Below are positions 1-5,868 of a stretch of 7,790 nt of DNA, piece after piece. Below the pieces are notes generated by a model. That model was not told the DNA's origin. It saw only the letters and a program-made list of their open reading frames with translations, and searched no databases. Position 1 is the first letter of the stretch. Each line of letters starts with the position of its first letter. The position numbers and the translations under genes are program-made. This stretch comes from an uncultured Ruminococcus sp. (GTDB lineage: Bacteria; Bacillota; Clostridia; Oscillospirales; Ruminococcaceae): positions 1-7,790 of the forward strand of contig CAJTOG010000077.1 in assembly GCA_910577575.1 (NCBI GenBank), given 5' to 3'.

Positions 1-23
1 AATCTTCGGGTCATTTTTGCCAT
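1..23 (-). CDS. Start of a further early gene (7 codons visible)
   Basis: An ATG at 23-21 follows a TGAGGTGA ribosome binding site with good spacing and reads MAKMTRR before the window ends. It lies downstream of, and in line with, the early phage genes on the minus strand. Too little is visible to name a product. Confidence 0.6.
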
Positions 24-44
24 AATATCACCTCAATCAGGAAT

Positions 45-73
45 AGCCCCGACGGATTTTCACCGCCGGAGCT
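45..73 (-). other. Intergenic hairpin ahead of the last early gene
   Basis: The 11-base arms 45-55 and 63-73 pair around a 7-base loop, with two G-U wobbles in minus-strand RNA. No U-run follows in the leftward direction, so this is not a standard terminator. It sits between the 50-aa gene and the ribosome binding site of the next gene. It may be an mRNA processing or stability element, or a partial attenuator. Confidence 0.45.
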
Positions 74-89
74 GATTGCTTTTTCACTT

Positions 90-242
90 TTAAAGACTTC
101 TGATTTTATAGAACCACCAGTTGAGTTCCTGCTGTGATGCACACTTTTCAAGTACTTTTTCAGCCGTTATATACTTGTTCCCTTTTGCCCATCTGCTGAC
201 AATTCCGGCTATGTATTCAGCTTTTTCGTAATCGCTCATCAT
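90..242 (-). CDS. Small phage early protein, 50 aa, unknown function
   Basis: The frame starts MMSDYEKAEYIAG and ends NWWFYKIRSL, then stops at 92-90. Its ATG overlaps the TGA of the upstream gene (ATGA arrangement, 242-239), which supports translational coupling in the leftward early operon. The protein is small, charged, helical-looking and rich in aromatics near the C-terminus, with no signal peptide or membrane segment. I do not recognise the family. Position among the genes downstream of the MuB homologue matches the poorly conserved semi-essential early region of Mu-like phages. Confidence rests on the coupling and codon pattern, not on homology. Confidence 0.6.
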   Translation of the reverse strand: MMSDYEKAEYIAGIVSRWAKGNKYITAEKVLEKCASQQELNWWFYKIRSL

Positions 243-528
243 GTGATTGAAAACCGCTTTGTTTTATTTGATTTGAGATACTTGTTATAAAGTTCCTCAT
301 CAGCCTTTTTGAGTGCCTTACTGTCGAAGCGTTCCGATACGGCATCCGTATAATGTACCGTATAAACGTCCACAATAAGTTCGGAAGTTTTATTCCTGTC
401 CATGTATGCCTTGATGTCGCTTTTCAGCTCGTCAATTGACTCGCCGATTCCTTTTTCTGCTGTTCCAAATCCTTGATTCTCATGATTTTTTCGAGAAATT
501 CTTTCTCTTTTTTCTTTGTCAGTTTCAT
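239..528 (-). pseudogene. Early phage protein (about 96 aa) broken by a -1 frameshift
   Basis: The ATG at 528-526 has a strong GGAGG site 7 bases upstream. The starting frame encodes a lysine/glutamate-rich helix (MKLTKKKEKEFLEKIMRIKD...) and stops at 426-424. The adjacent frame continues the same kind of sequence as SIDELKSDIKAYMDRNKTSE to a TGA at 241-239, overlapping the next start. The span is 290 bases, one short of 97 codons. Restoring a single A in the GGAATC at about 451-446 (to GGAAATC) gives one smooth 96-aa protein reading QQKKEIGESIDELKSD. The function is unknown. The first third looks like a coiled coil. A real decay mutation or an assembly base-loss error fits equally well. Confidence 0.7.
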
Positions 529-553
529 CAATTTACCTCCATTTTTTTATTTT

Positions 554-612
554 GGTCTGCCTCATCAGCGTCGGTAGACCATTTCCGGCAGACAGCGGAA
601 CTTGTCCGCTGT
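554..612. repeat. Two adjacent hairpins in a 92-bp gene gap
   Basis: One inverted repeat pairs 592-599 (ACAGCGGA) with 605-612 (TCCGCTGT) around a 5-base loop, perfectly. A second pairs 554-561 with 573-580 with one mismatch (a G-T on the plus strand). They fill the gap between the 110-aa gene and the frameshifted gene. In the leftward direction the second hairpin is followed by an A-rich stretch, not a U-run, so neither is a classical terminator for the operon. Confidence 0.45.
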
Positions 613-620
613 TTCGGCTG

Positions 621-953
621 TTATTCATACAGTTCCTTTTCAATTCTGTTCTGCTGATTATAAAGTTTGTTGCATTCAGTCAAATTATTATTTATTGCTA
701 TAATCAGATTGCGTGCTTCATCATTTTCTATAATTCTTCTTTCTTCGGGAATAGACTGGAGTTTTTCCAGTAATATTTCAAGTTCATCCAGTTTTTCATC
801 TGTTTTACTTTTAATCATTTCTGTTTTTATTATGGCAACAATCTGTCTCCATGGAAAAGTCGTGGAAGCAAATTCTGAAGCTTTCAGGATAACTTCAATA
901 AGTTCCGCTTTAGTGCATGATTCAAGCAGTTCAGTAAGTTTCGTTTTCGTCAT
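621..953 (-). CDS. Hypothetical early phage protein, 110 aa, coiled-coil-like
   Basis: The start at 953 (MTKTKLTELLESCTKAEL) is chosen because a GGAGGA site lies about 8 bases upstream. The longer in-frame start at 1007 has no such site and would overlap its neighbour more. The chosen start overlaps the end of the upstream Cys-rich frame by about 20 bases, a coupled arrangement. The protein is mostly helical. Roughly residues 50-80 carry leucine/isoleucine and charged repeats (DEKLDELEILLEKLQSIPEE) suggesting a short coiled coil. No catalytic motif, signal peptide or membrane segment is visible. I do not recognise the family. Its place just downstream of the transposition genes suggests an early accessory role. 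Confidence 0.65.
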   Translation of the reverse strand: MTKTKLTELLESCTKAELIEVILKASEFASTTFPWRQIVAIIKTEMIKSKTDEKLDELEILLEKLQSIPEERRIIENDEARNLIIAINNNLTECNKLYNQQNRIEKELYE

Positions 954-1203
954 AGTCTTTTCCTCCGCAGGCATGGTCACTGTCTCTTGAAAACAAAGAC
1001 AGTTCACACGGCTTTATATTATACCTGCATTTTTCACAGTTGCCTTTTTCACGATTCAGAAGTATCGCACGGTCTGCGTCCTTATGGAACTGAAATTCAG
1101 TTTTATAGAAAGAACAGTTTTCATCAGTTCCGTCACAGTCCATGCCCATAAGTATTTTACAGTGTCTTCCTCAGACGTGGAATTTACATTTTTCATCGTT
1201 CAA
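931..1203 (-). pseudogene. Small Cys-rich (zinc-ribbon-like) protein with in-frame TGA at codon 11
   Basis: A GGAGGTG site at 1216-1210, embedded in the last codons of the ATPase gene, is ideally spaced for a TTG start at 1203. That frame reads LNDEKCKFHV, then TGA (1173-1171), then GRHCKILMGMDCDGTDENCS and on to a stop at 931. Reading across the TGA gives a 90-codon protein with cysteines at 6, 15, 23 and 30 followed by FYKT, a spacing like the small four-cysteine proteins common in Firmicutes phages. A later CEKC pair also exists. The internal ATG at 1149 would give only 72 aa, without the first two cysteines and without a good ribosome binding site. Nonsense mutation is the likeliest explanation; CGA (Arg) to TGA would be one step. 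Confidence 0.6.
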
Positions 1204-1206
1204 AAT

Positions 1207-2127
1207 TTACACCTCCATATCCATATGATGTGCCATGCCTATAAGTCCATCAAGAGTTATGTTGTCGTTGTCGTAAGCGTTGGAAAATAGGTTCATCACA
1301 CCTCTTATAGCTTGCGGAGTTCGTGCAATCCTGAGCAGGAAATCAATTTCAGCATCCATATTTTCCAACTCCAGAACGGGAAAAAGTCTGCATATATCCT
1401 CACGCTGAATTTCAGTGTTCCTGTAGAATTTGCGTTGTTTTGTACGGTTTGAAATCTGTGCGAATTCGGCACGCTTTCCGCCCATTCTCGTAATTGTTTC
1501 AACGTTGCCCATGAAGCATATTCCGAGCGTCTGTCCCTTGTCGTTGAAATAGTCCGAAAAGCTCCTGAGTACTTCAATCGTCTTGACCGTCAGATGCTGT
1601 GATTCGTCGAAAATCAGCACTGTTCCGTCTGAAAGTTTATTTGCTATCGAAAACCACAGGTCATTAACGGACTTTTCCTGACCTGCACCGATTCTGTCGG
1701 CAATTGTTTTCAGCAGGCTCTTGACGTTGGTCAGGCACGGGTTAATCGTTATCAGAAAGCTGTTTGAGGGGTTGTCCGCAACAAATTTCTGTGCGGCTTT
1801 TGTCTTGCCGATTCCTGCATCACCGCACGCAACTGCAAGTCCGCCTTTGACCTGACACATCGCAATTACATCATAAATCTGTTCCGAAATGCTTGTCCGT
1901 ACATATTCAAGTTCGGAATATGTAAGCTTTGCCTTTTCCTTGACCTCAAAATAACTTGCGAGTGTATCAAAGAATTTCTGCGGATTTTTCAGCTTTCCTG
2001 TTTTGGCTTGTGAAAGAGCTGTTTTTGACACTCCTATGAGCTGTGCGACACCGTTTTGAGTGAGCTTTCTTTCTTTTTGCAGAACTTCCACTTTTTCAAG
2101 AAGTTCAAGTTGTTCTTGTGTATACAT
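1207..2127 (-). CDS. MuB-like AAA+ ATPase, transposition target-selection protein
   Basis: Known role of the family: MuB is an ATP-dependent DNA-binding protein that captures target DNA, activates the transposase and contributes to target immunity. Seen here: an N-terminal helix-turn-helix at about residues 19-46 (LTQNGVAQLIGVSKTALSQ), Walker A GDAGIGKT at 102-109, Walker B VLIFDE at 170-175, and a sensor-1-like GICFMGN at 202-208. The length of 306 aa is close to MuB (about 312). The start at 2127 follows GAGGAGG and abuts the transposase stop, so the two are co-translated from one operon. Its own last codons carry the ribosome binding site of the next gene. ISTB/TniB-type ATPases are relatives, but the partner and the N-terminal HTH favour MuB. 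Confidence 0.93.
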   Translation of the reverse strand: MYTQEQLELLEKVEVLQKERKLTQNGVAQLIGVSKTALSQAKTGKLKNPQKFFDTLASYFEVKEKAKLTYSELEYVRTSISEQIYDVIAMCQVKGGLAVACGDAGIGKTKAAQKFVADNPSNSFLITINPCLTNVKSLLKTIADRIGAGQEKSVNDLWFSIANKLSDGTVLIFDESQHLTVKTIEVLRSFSDYFNDKGQTLGICFMGNVETITRMGGKRAEFAQISNRTKQRKFYRNTEIQREDICRLFPVLELENMDAEIDFLLRIARTPQAIRGVMNLFSNAYDNDNITLDGLIGMAHHMDMEV

Positions 2128-4104
2128 TTATTTTTTCCTCCTCATCTCTGCATTTTTTCTCATTCTTTTCAGGTCAATAGTGACATTTTCCGCACCGGCT
2201 GCCATGCGGTCTTCTGCTGTTTCGTTTATAATGACAGGCACTATCTTTTTTGGCTGAACTATGCGGAATTTCTTATTATGAGCATTACGGACTGTCATTT
2301 CAAGAAGCGTAAGTTTCTGATGATTTGAAAGTGATGTTTTGATTCCCTTAGCCTGTTCACGTATAAACTTCTTGGATTCTCCGATAATCGCCTTTGCGTC
2401 TGAAATTTCTTCTTTTTTCTCCGTGAGATAGTCAACCATAAGTTGGTCTGCATTTGACCATGTAAACATATATTTATCAGTTTCAGCGTCATAAATTCGG
2501 GCAGTTCTGAGGTCGGCGGGGTCATAGCGGACATAAACTTCCTTTTCAAGATTCATAATCGTTTCCCTTGCTTCCATGAACCAGATTTTTTCTCCGCATA
2601 TCGTTACATAAACGCCGTTTCTCTTGATTTTTTGCTTCCGTGTGGTTCTCATCAACATGAGATTGAGTGCAGATTCTGAAATTTTCCTCATTTCAGAACA
2701 GGTCTTATTCCATACATCAAGCCTTGACATTCCTTTGTATTTCTGCTCAGAACCGCCATAAGGCTGTAAATTGTATTCATTCTTAATCCATGTATCAAGA
2801 ATTTCCCTGATTTCATAGTCGCACGGCAGTTTCCCGTCCTTTATCCTGCGTTTCAGACTTTCCGGACGTTCAATGATTGTACCGCCGCAGAAGCCGTCCC
2901 AGAGCTTTGAAAACTGATTCTTGACAGTGTAGAAAGTGCGTTCAATTGGCTTTGCTTTTGCATTTCTGACAATAGCGTTACGCATTTCAATTCCCAGCCT
3001 TTTGAAAATCGGCGGCGGTTCTGATTCAGGATTTTCATTTTTTTTAACTCGGCGACCACGACCGCCAAGCTGGTGATTGAGATATTCCCTGCCGTTGTCA
3101 ACATATATACATTTCGGAATACCATAATGTATTATTCCGTGTCTGAGTGCAAGTGTTACAGAATCGGAATTTGCCGAATCGTCAATGTTCCAGCCTGTAA
3201 GAACGCCCGATTTTGCATCAAGAAACGCCGTCAAATAAAGTCTGTGAATGCTGTTTTTATCATCATACGACTGTATATCGAGCGTGTGTGTATCGGCAAT
3301 CCAGCAGTCGTTGGCTTCAAGTTTGTCGTACATTCTCATAATGTAAGGAGCACATCTGTCATTGAATGCTTTTTCACCGTCACGCATAAGAGTTTTCACA
3401 GCAACTGCAACGTCCCTGTCTATACGCCGCCTGAAAGTCGCCTCACTTGGTATCATCTCAAGCAGTTCGGGATAAAATTCAGCAGTCCACTGAACAGTTG
3501 AACGGTAACAGAGTGAAACTGTAGGTTTGTTTTCGTTGAGCCATTCCCACAGAAAATTATCCCATACAGTCTCTGGAATGGAGCTGCTGCCCTTGTTCCA
3601 GCCGCCACGCACTCCTATGATTCCGTCGTAATCATTATTTTTATAAGCCGTCCATTTGCGGTACAGAATCCGCTCGCTGATTTCAATATCCTCATATTTC
3701 AGACGGCACTCGCCGATAAAATTATAGTCAAATTCGGTCTTGTTTCTGTACTGTGAACGCCTTGCCCGCCATTCCTCCAAAAGACTGCACCAGAAATTCA
3801 GACGTGTGCGTTCTTCTTCTGAAAGCTCCTCAAATGTTCTTTGAACACGCTTTGGAGACTGTTTTAAGACCGTTTCAGGCTCGTTTTTGAGTTCCGGAGC
3901 AAGTCCTGAATCTTTTTTCATCTTGGCATAATATTTTGCCTGTAAATCCTCTGAAAGGACTGAAACTGGAATTAAATATTTCATTCTGCCTTTGCAACCC
4001 ATTTCTTGAATAAAATCAAGTTTATTGCTTTTTACTAATCGTTGTATATTTTGCCATGAACAGCCTTTTAAATCAGCTACTTCCTTCATAGTTAAATAGT
4101 CCAA
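2128..4104 (-). CDS. MuA-like DDE transposase
   Basis: Cuts and joins phage ends during replicative transposition. The 658-aa length is close to MuA (663). The N-terminus (about 1-50, MKEVADLKGCSWQNIQRLVK) is a winged-helix/MerR-like DNA-binding segment, followed by end-binding helices to about 240. The RNase H-like core carries the acidic triad as D271 (WIADTHTLD), D336 (IYVDNGREY) and E388 (NAKAKPIERTF), nearly the MuA numbering (269, 336, 392). A beta-barrel Mu-type C-terminal domain and a basic tail (LKRMRKNAEMRRKK) follow. The start is TTG at 4104, with GGAG about 7 bases upstream; the first internal ATG is codon 6. The gene is intact over its full length, unlike several neighbours. Confidence 0.95.
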   Translation of the reverse strand: MDYLTMKEVADLKGCSWQNIQRLVKSNKLDFIQEMGCKGRMKYLIPVSVLSEDLQAKYYAKMKKDSGLAPELKNEPETVLKQSPKRVQRTFEELSEEERTRLNFWCSLLEEWRARRSQYRNKTEFDYNFIGECRLKYEDIEISERILYRKWTAYKNNDYDGIIGVRGGWNKGSSSIPETVWDNFLWEWLNENKPTVSLCYRSTVQWTAEFYPELLEMIPSEATFRRRIDRDVAVAVKTLMRDGEKAFNDRCAPYIMRMYDKLEANDCWIADTHTLDIQSYDDKNSIHRLYLTAFLDAKSGVLTGWNIDDSANSDSVTLALRHGIIHYGIPKCIYVDNGREYLNHQLGGRGRRVKKNENPESEPPPIFKRLGIEMRNAIVRNAKAKPIERTFYTVKNQFSKLWDGFCGGTIIERPESLKRRIKDGKLPCDYEIREILDTWIKNEYNLQPYGGSEQKYKGMSRLDVWNKTCSEMRKISESALNLMLMRTTRKQKIKRNGVYVTICGEKIWFMEARETIMNLEKEVYVRYDPADLRTARIYDAETDKYMFTWSNADQLMVDYLTEKKEEISDAKAIIGESKKFIREQAKGIKTSLSNHQKLTLLEMTVRNAHNKKFRIVQPKKIVPVIINETAEDRMAAGAENVTIDLKRMRKNAEMRRKK

Positions 4105-4119
4105 TTTTTTCTCCTTTCT

Positions 4120-4140
4120 GTCGAAGTGAAAAACTTCGGC
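4120..4140 (-). other. Leader hairpin just upstream of the transposase ribosome binding site
   Basis: Arms 4120-4127 and 4133-4140 pair over 8 bases (one T-G) around a 5-base loop, core CGAAGT/ACTTCG. The hairpin ends about 4 bases before the AGAAAGGAG that precedes the TTG start. It could stabilise the mRNA or modulate transposase translation; no U-run follows in the leftward direction. Confidence 0.4.
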
Positions 4141-4159
4141 AAAAATTTTTTCATATGTA

Positions 4160-4188
4160 TTGACATTTTCGCATTTTTATGATACACT
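4160..4188 (+). promoter_or_regulatory. Candidate rightward promoter, antisense to the early operon
   Basis: TTGACA at 4160-4165, a 17-base spacer, then TACACT at 4183-4188. The -35 is a perfect consensus and the -10 matches four of six. It points right, against the leftward genes, with no rightward reading frame behind it. A transcript would run antisense through the 117-aa gene and towards the HTH gene. AT-rich sequence makes chance matches possible. Confidence 0.4.
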
Positions 4189-4200
4189 TAGAAATAAACA

Positions 4201-4229
4201 ATTAAATAAAGCTGATTTCTTTATTTAAT
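4201..4229. repeat. Perfect 11-bp inverted repeat at the end of the 117-aa gene
   Basis: ATTAAATAAAG (4201-4211) and CTTTATTTAAT (4219-4229) are perfect reverse complements around a 7-base loop. The repeat includes the stop codon of the minus-strand gene. The stem is almost all A-T and the downstream leftward sequence (TGTTTATTT) has only short U-runs, so termination would be weak. It might reduce read-through from the regulator genes into the transposase. Confidence 0.45.
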
Positions 4230-4555
4230 GTGTCGTTCTCCAGTTTCAGGGTGCTAATTAACTCGGTAAAGTTGTAGCCCTGAAGCTGGATTTTTTCTGA
4301 GTGTGTAATCAGGCGGCTGTTGATTTTTATGAATCTGCGTTTGTTTCTGATTACTGCCTGCGGAAGTTCAGAATCAAGCTCCATATTAATAATAAAGTGG
4401 TCTGTGGCTTGTTCCAGTCTGATGAGTTCGGCAATAATCCTGTACTGTGCTTCAATATTGTCCTGAAGCTCATCACTCAGAACCATACCGCCGAGAGCGT
4501 TGACAGAAGATGTAACGTTGTTCAGATATTCCAATGCCCTGCATGAATACTTCAT
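4202..4555 (-). CDS. Hypothetical early phage protein, 117 aa
   Basis: The start chosen is ATG 4555, preceded by AAAGAGGTG with 5-base spacing. The same frame stays open to a TTG at 4681, but that extension is unusually basic and proline/glutamine-rich and lacks a ribosome binding site. The protein (MKYSCRALEYLNNVTSSVNA...) looks fully helical and acidic in the middle (LSDELQDNIEAQYRIIAELI), with a basic patch RNKRRF and a C-terminal leucine-rich helix. No motif is recognised. It lies between the Cro/Ner-like regulator and the transposase, where Mu-like phages carry variable regulators or accessory factors. No function is claimed. Confidence 0.65.
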   Translation of the reverse strand: MKYSCRALEYLNNVTSSVNALGGMVLSDELQDNIEAQYRIIAELIRLEQATDHFIINMELDSELPQAVIRNKRRFIKINSRLITHSEKIQLQGYNFTELISTLKLENDTLNKEISFI

Positions 4556-4701
4556 TTTTTCACCTCTTTTCAATTTTTTAGCTCGTTTCACCCTCGTCCC
4601 GTGCCGTCTGCTACCTTGCGGTTCTCGTTGGTCGGTGACTGCTGTGTGTTCCTGCTGTGGGATACCGCTGTTATCGTACAACGGTTCAGAAACGTTTGAT
4701 T
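4556..4701. other. GC-richer 146-bp gap between regulator and 117-aa gene
   Basis: No gene with a supported start is seen. The base composition is visibly richer in G and C than its flanks. It contains a direct repeat, CACAGCAG, twice within about 20 bases on the minus strand. An open extension of the following gene crosses it but has no start signal. It could be a leader or small RNA segment, or debris of a lost small gene. Confidence 0.35.
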
Positions 4702-4917
4702 TCAGCCCGCTTTTTTAACGTCATTAATTCCAAGAAGTTCATCTGCTGACGTGTTAAGTGCAACCGCAAGTTTTATAATAACGGGTGCTGTCGGGTCAAA
4801 CTTTCCTTTTTCAAGCATTGATATATACCCCTGCGACAGCCCTGTCTTTGCTCTGAGTTCAACCTGCGTCATTCCCAGTTCCCTGCGGCATTTTTTGACT
4901 TTTTGTCCCAGTGTCAT
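4702..4917 (-). CDS. Small Xre-family HTH regulator (Cro/Ner-like)
   Basis: The 71-residue protein is almost all one HTH_3 domain (about residues 5-62): LGQKVKKCRRELGMTQVELR begins helix 1-2, and TGLSQGYISMLEKGK is the turn and recognition helix. This is the size and position of a Cro or Ner protein, which in Mu-like phages represses early transcription later in the lytic cycle. Its ATG overlaps the TGA of the antirepressor gene (ATGA, 4917-4914), so translation is probably coupled. The domain resembles Xre/lambda-type repressors, not Mu Ner itself, so the Ner role is inferred from position. Likely targets are the operators at 5792-5838. Confidence 0.88.
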   Translation of the reverse strand: MTLGQKVKKCRRELGMTQVELRAKTGLSQGYISMLEKGKFDPTAPVIIKLAVALNTSADELLGINDVKKAG

Positions 4918-5696
4918 AAAATCACCTCTGATTCCAAATATCTGACCTGAAATTTTCTGAAAATATTTTCAAAAGCCAGTTTTAAAATATCATCATCTTC
5001 AATCAGTATAATTTTTGAAGTTTCCCTGATTGTCTGTTTATGAGTACAGCCGGCTGATTTCATGCGTTTACGCTTGTTTCTCTGACGTGCGTTCAAATCG
5101 CAGTTTGCTTCATGTTCAAGTTCCTTATAAAGTCCGCTTAAAGTTGTCCGATAGTTCAGATTATTGTCATGACAGATTTTCTTGAACTGACCTATAATGT
5201 TTTCATGCCATGCAGTATCGGACATAGCTGTGAAAATATCAAGAATCCTTTCAGTTTGCTTTTCTATAGTCTGCTGTCTGATTTCAAGGGATTTCAGGCG
5301 TTTTTCATTCTCAATAGCATTTCTGCTGATTAAGTTAATCATTTCCATTTCGCTCATCTGAGGAAGATTATAACTTCCTGTTTTGCGAATTGTAGGAAGC
5401 ACTTCATCAAATACCCAGCCTTCAAATCTTTCTGCTGTCGGAAGTTTGCTGTGTGCAATCAAACGGTACAAATCGCCCTCTGTGATAAATTTCATCATCT
5501 GTATACCGCCTGCCGTAGGGGTCGGGATTTCCCCGACCCCTTTGCAATGTGTTGAAATTGCATATGCTGTATCCTTGTAGCCCAAAGCATTAGCAACATC
5601 TTTTCCGCAGAAAAGCACCTTTCCTTCATTTGTTTCAAGTGTTCTTACAGAACCGAACTCTGCACTGTTAAAAATTTCAAATTTGTTTTCATTCAT
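4914..5696 (-). CDS. BRO-N domain antirepressor-like protein
   Basis: 260 aa. Residues about 8-106 match the Bro-N fold: FNSAEFGSVRTL, LFCGKDVANALGY, ITEGDLYRLIAHSKLPTAER, and FEGWVFDEVLPTIRKTGSY, the typical closing motif. A helical linker (about 113-155, coiled-coil-like) leads to a basic C-terminal domain (about 160-225, AWHENIIGQFKKICHDNNLN and KRKRMK), similar in layout to the second domains of phage antirepressors. Known: BRO-N proteins bind DNA, and several phage members inactivate or bypass the prophage repressor. It is the first gene after the consensus leftward promoter, with AAGGAA about 10 bases before its ATG. Inferred: it helps switch to lytic growth. Confidence 0.9.
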   Translation of the reverse strand: MNENKFEIFNSAEFGSVRTLETNEGKVLFCGKDVANALGYKDTAYAISTHCKGVGEIPTPTAGGIQMMKFITEGDLYRLIAHSKLPTAERFEGWVFDEVLPTIRKTGSYNLPQMSEMEMINLISRNAIENEKRLKSLEIRQQTIEKQTERILDIFTAMSDTAWHENIIGQFKKICHDNNLNYRTTLSGLYKELEHEANCDLNARQRNKRKRMKSAGCTHKQTIRETSKIILIEDDDILKLAFENIFRKFQVRYLESEVIL

Positions 5697-5786
5697 AAAA
5701 AATCATTCCTTTCCTATTTACTTTTCAATCTGCTTGTGTTACAATTATTACAGGGTCTTTATAACCTGCAATATCTGTATATTTAT

Positions 5787-5815
5787 ATTATAATTCCGAA
5801 ATCGGAATTTGTCAA
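5787..5815 (-). promoter_or_regulatory. Leftward early (lytic) promoter, perfect consensus
   Basis: On the minus strand TTGACA (5815-5810), 17 bases, TATAAT (5792-5787). Both hexamers and the spacer are ideal for the housekeeping sigma factor. Transcription would begin near 5780, about 85 bases before the antirepressor ATG, and drive the early operon. The spacer is filled by the palindromic operator, so repressor binding should occlude polymerase. Confidence 0.85.
5792..5809. promoter_or_regulatory. Operator 1, perfect palindrome
   Basis: AATTCCGA-AA-TCGGAATT is a perfect 8+8 palindrome with a 2-base centre. It fills the spacer of the leftward promoter and ends at the first base of the -35 of the rightward promoter. 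It is the best candidate binding site for the repressor encoded at 5869 and for the Cro/Ner-like protein. Confidence 0.8.
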
Positions 5816-5838
5816 GCTTTTTATTCCGAAAATAGAAT
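5809..5838 (+). promoter_or_regulatory. Rightward repressor promoter
   Basis: TTGTCA (5809-5814), an 18-base spacer, TAGAAT (5833-5838); each hexamer matches five of six consensus bases. Initiation near 5845 leaves a short leader before AAGGAGG at 5856-5862 and the ATG at 5869. Its -10 lies inside operator 2, so the repressor should control its own synthesis. Its -35 overlaps the -35 of the divergent early promoter, so the two promoters probably compete for polymerase. Confidence 0.65.
5823..5838. promoter_or_regulatory. Operator 2, imperfect copy
   Basis: ATTCCGAAAATAGAAT repeats the left half-site ATTCCGA of operator 1 exactly and degrades in the right half (TAGAAT against TCGGAAT). Centre-to-centre distance from operator 1 is 30 bp, about three helical turns, which suits cooperative binding by two dimers on one DNA face. 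It covers the -10 of the repressor promoter. Confidence 0.65.
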
Positions 5839-5868
5839 TTTTTGTAATAATATACAAGGAGGAAGATT

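Noticed and set aside
440..465. Programmed -1 frameshift at G AAA AAG in the broken early gene
   Set aside because: The heptamer does not fit the usual X XXY YYZ pattern, and slippage there yields KGIGES, less natural than restoring one lost base. No clear stimulatory stem was seen directly downstream.
554..612. Operon terminator
   Set aside because: The hairpins are followed by A-rich, not U-rich, sequence in the direction of transcription.
436..990. Rightward open frames over the early minus-strand genes
   Set aside because: They lack ribosome binding sites, have Phe/Ser/Ile-rich low-complexity translations typical of the complement of Lys/Glu-rich genes, and overlap better-supported leftward genes.
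1171..1173. TGA read as selenocysteine or as a reassigned codon
   Set aside because: No selenocysteine stem-loop could be recognised, and TGA is used as a normal stop by other genes here (for example at 4704-4702 and 4916-4914).
2853..3501. Overlapping frames within the transposase gene
   Set aside because: They are alternative-frame shadows of a complete, motif-bearing transposase.
4556..4681. Extended 159-aa start (TTG 4681) for the 117-aa gene
   Set aside because: It has no ribosome binding site, the extension has an odd basic composition, and an ideal site precedes the ATG at 4555.
5744..5851. ATTATTACA at 5744-5752 and TGTAATAAT at 5843-5851 as an outer operator pair
   Set aside because: They are 9-bp exact inverted copies flanking the switch, but fully AT-rich and unlike the TTCCGA operators; a chance match is likely.
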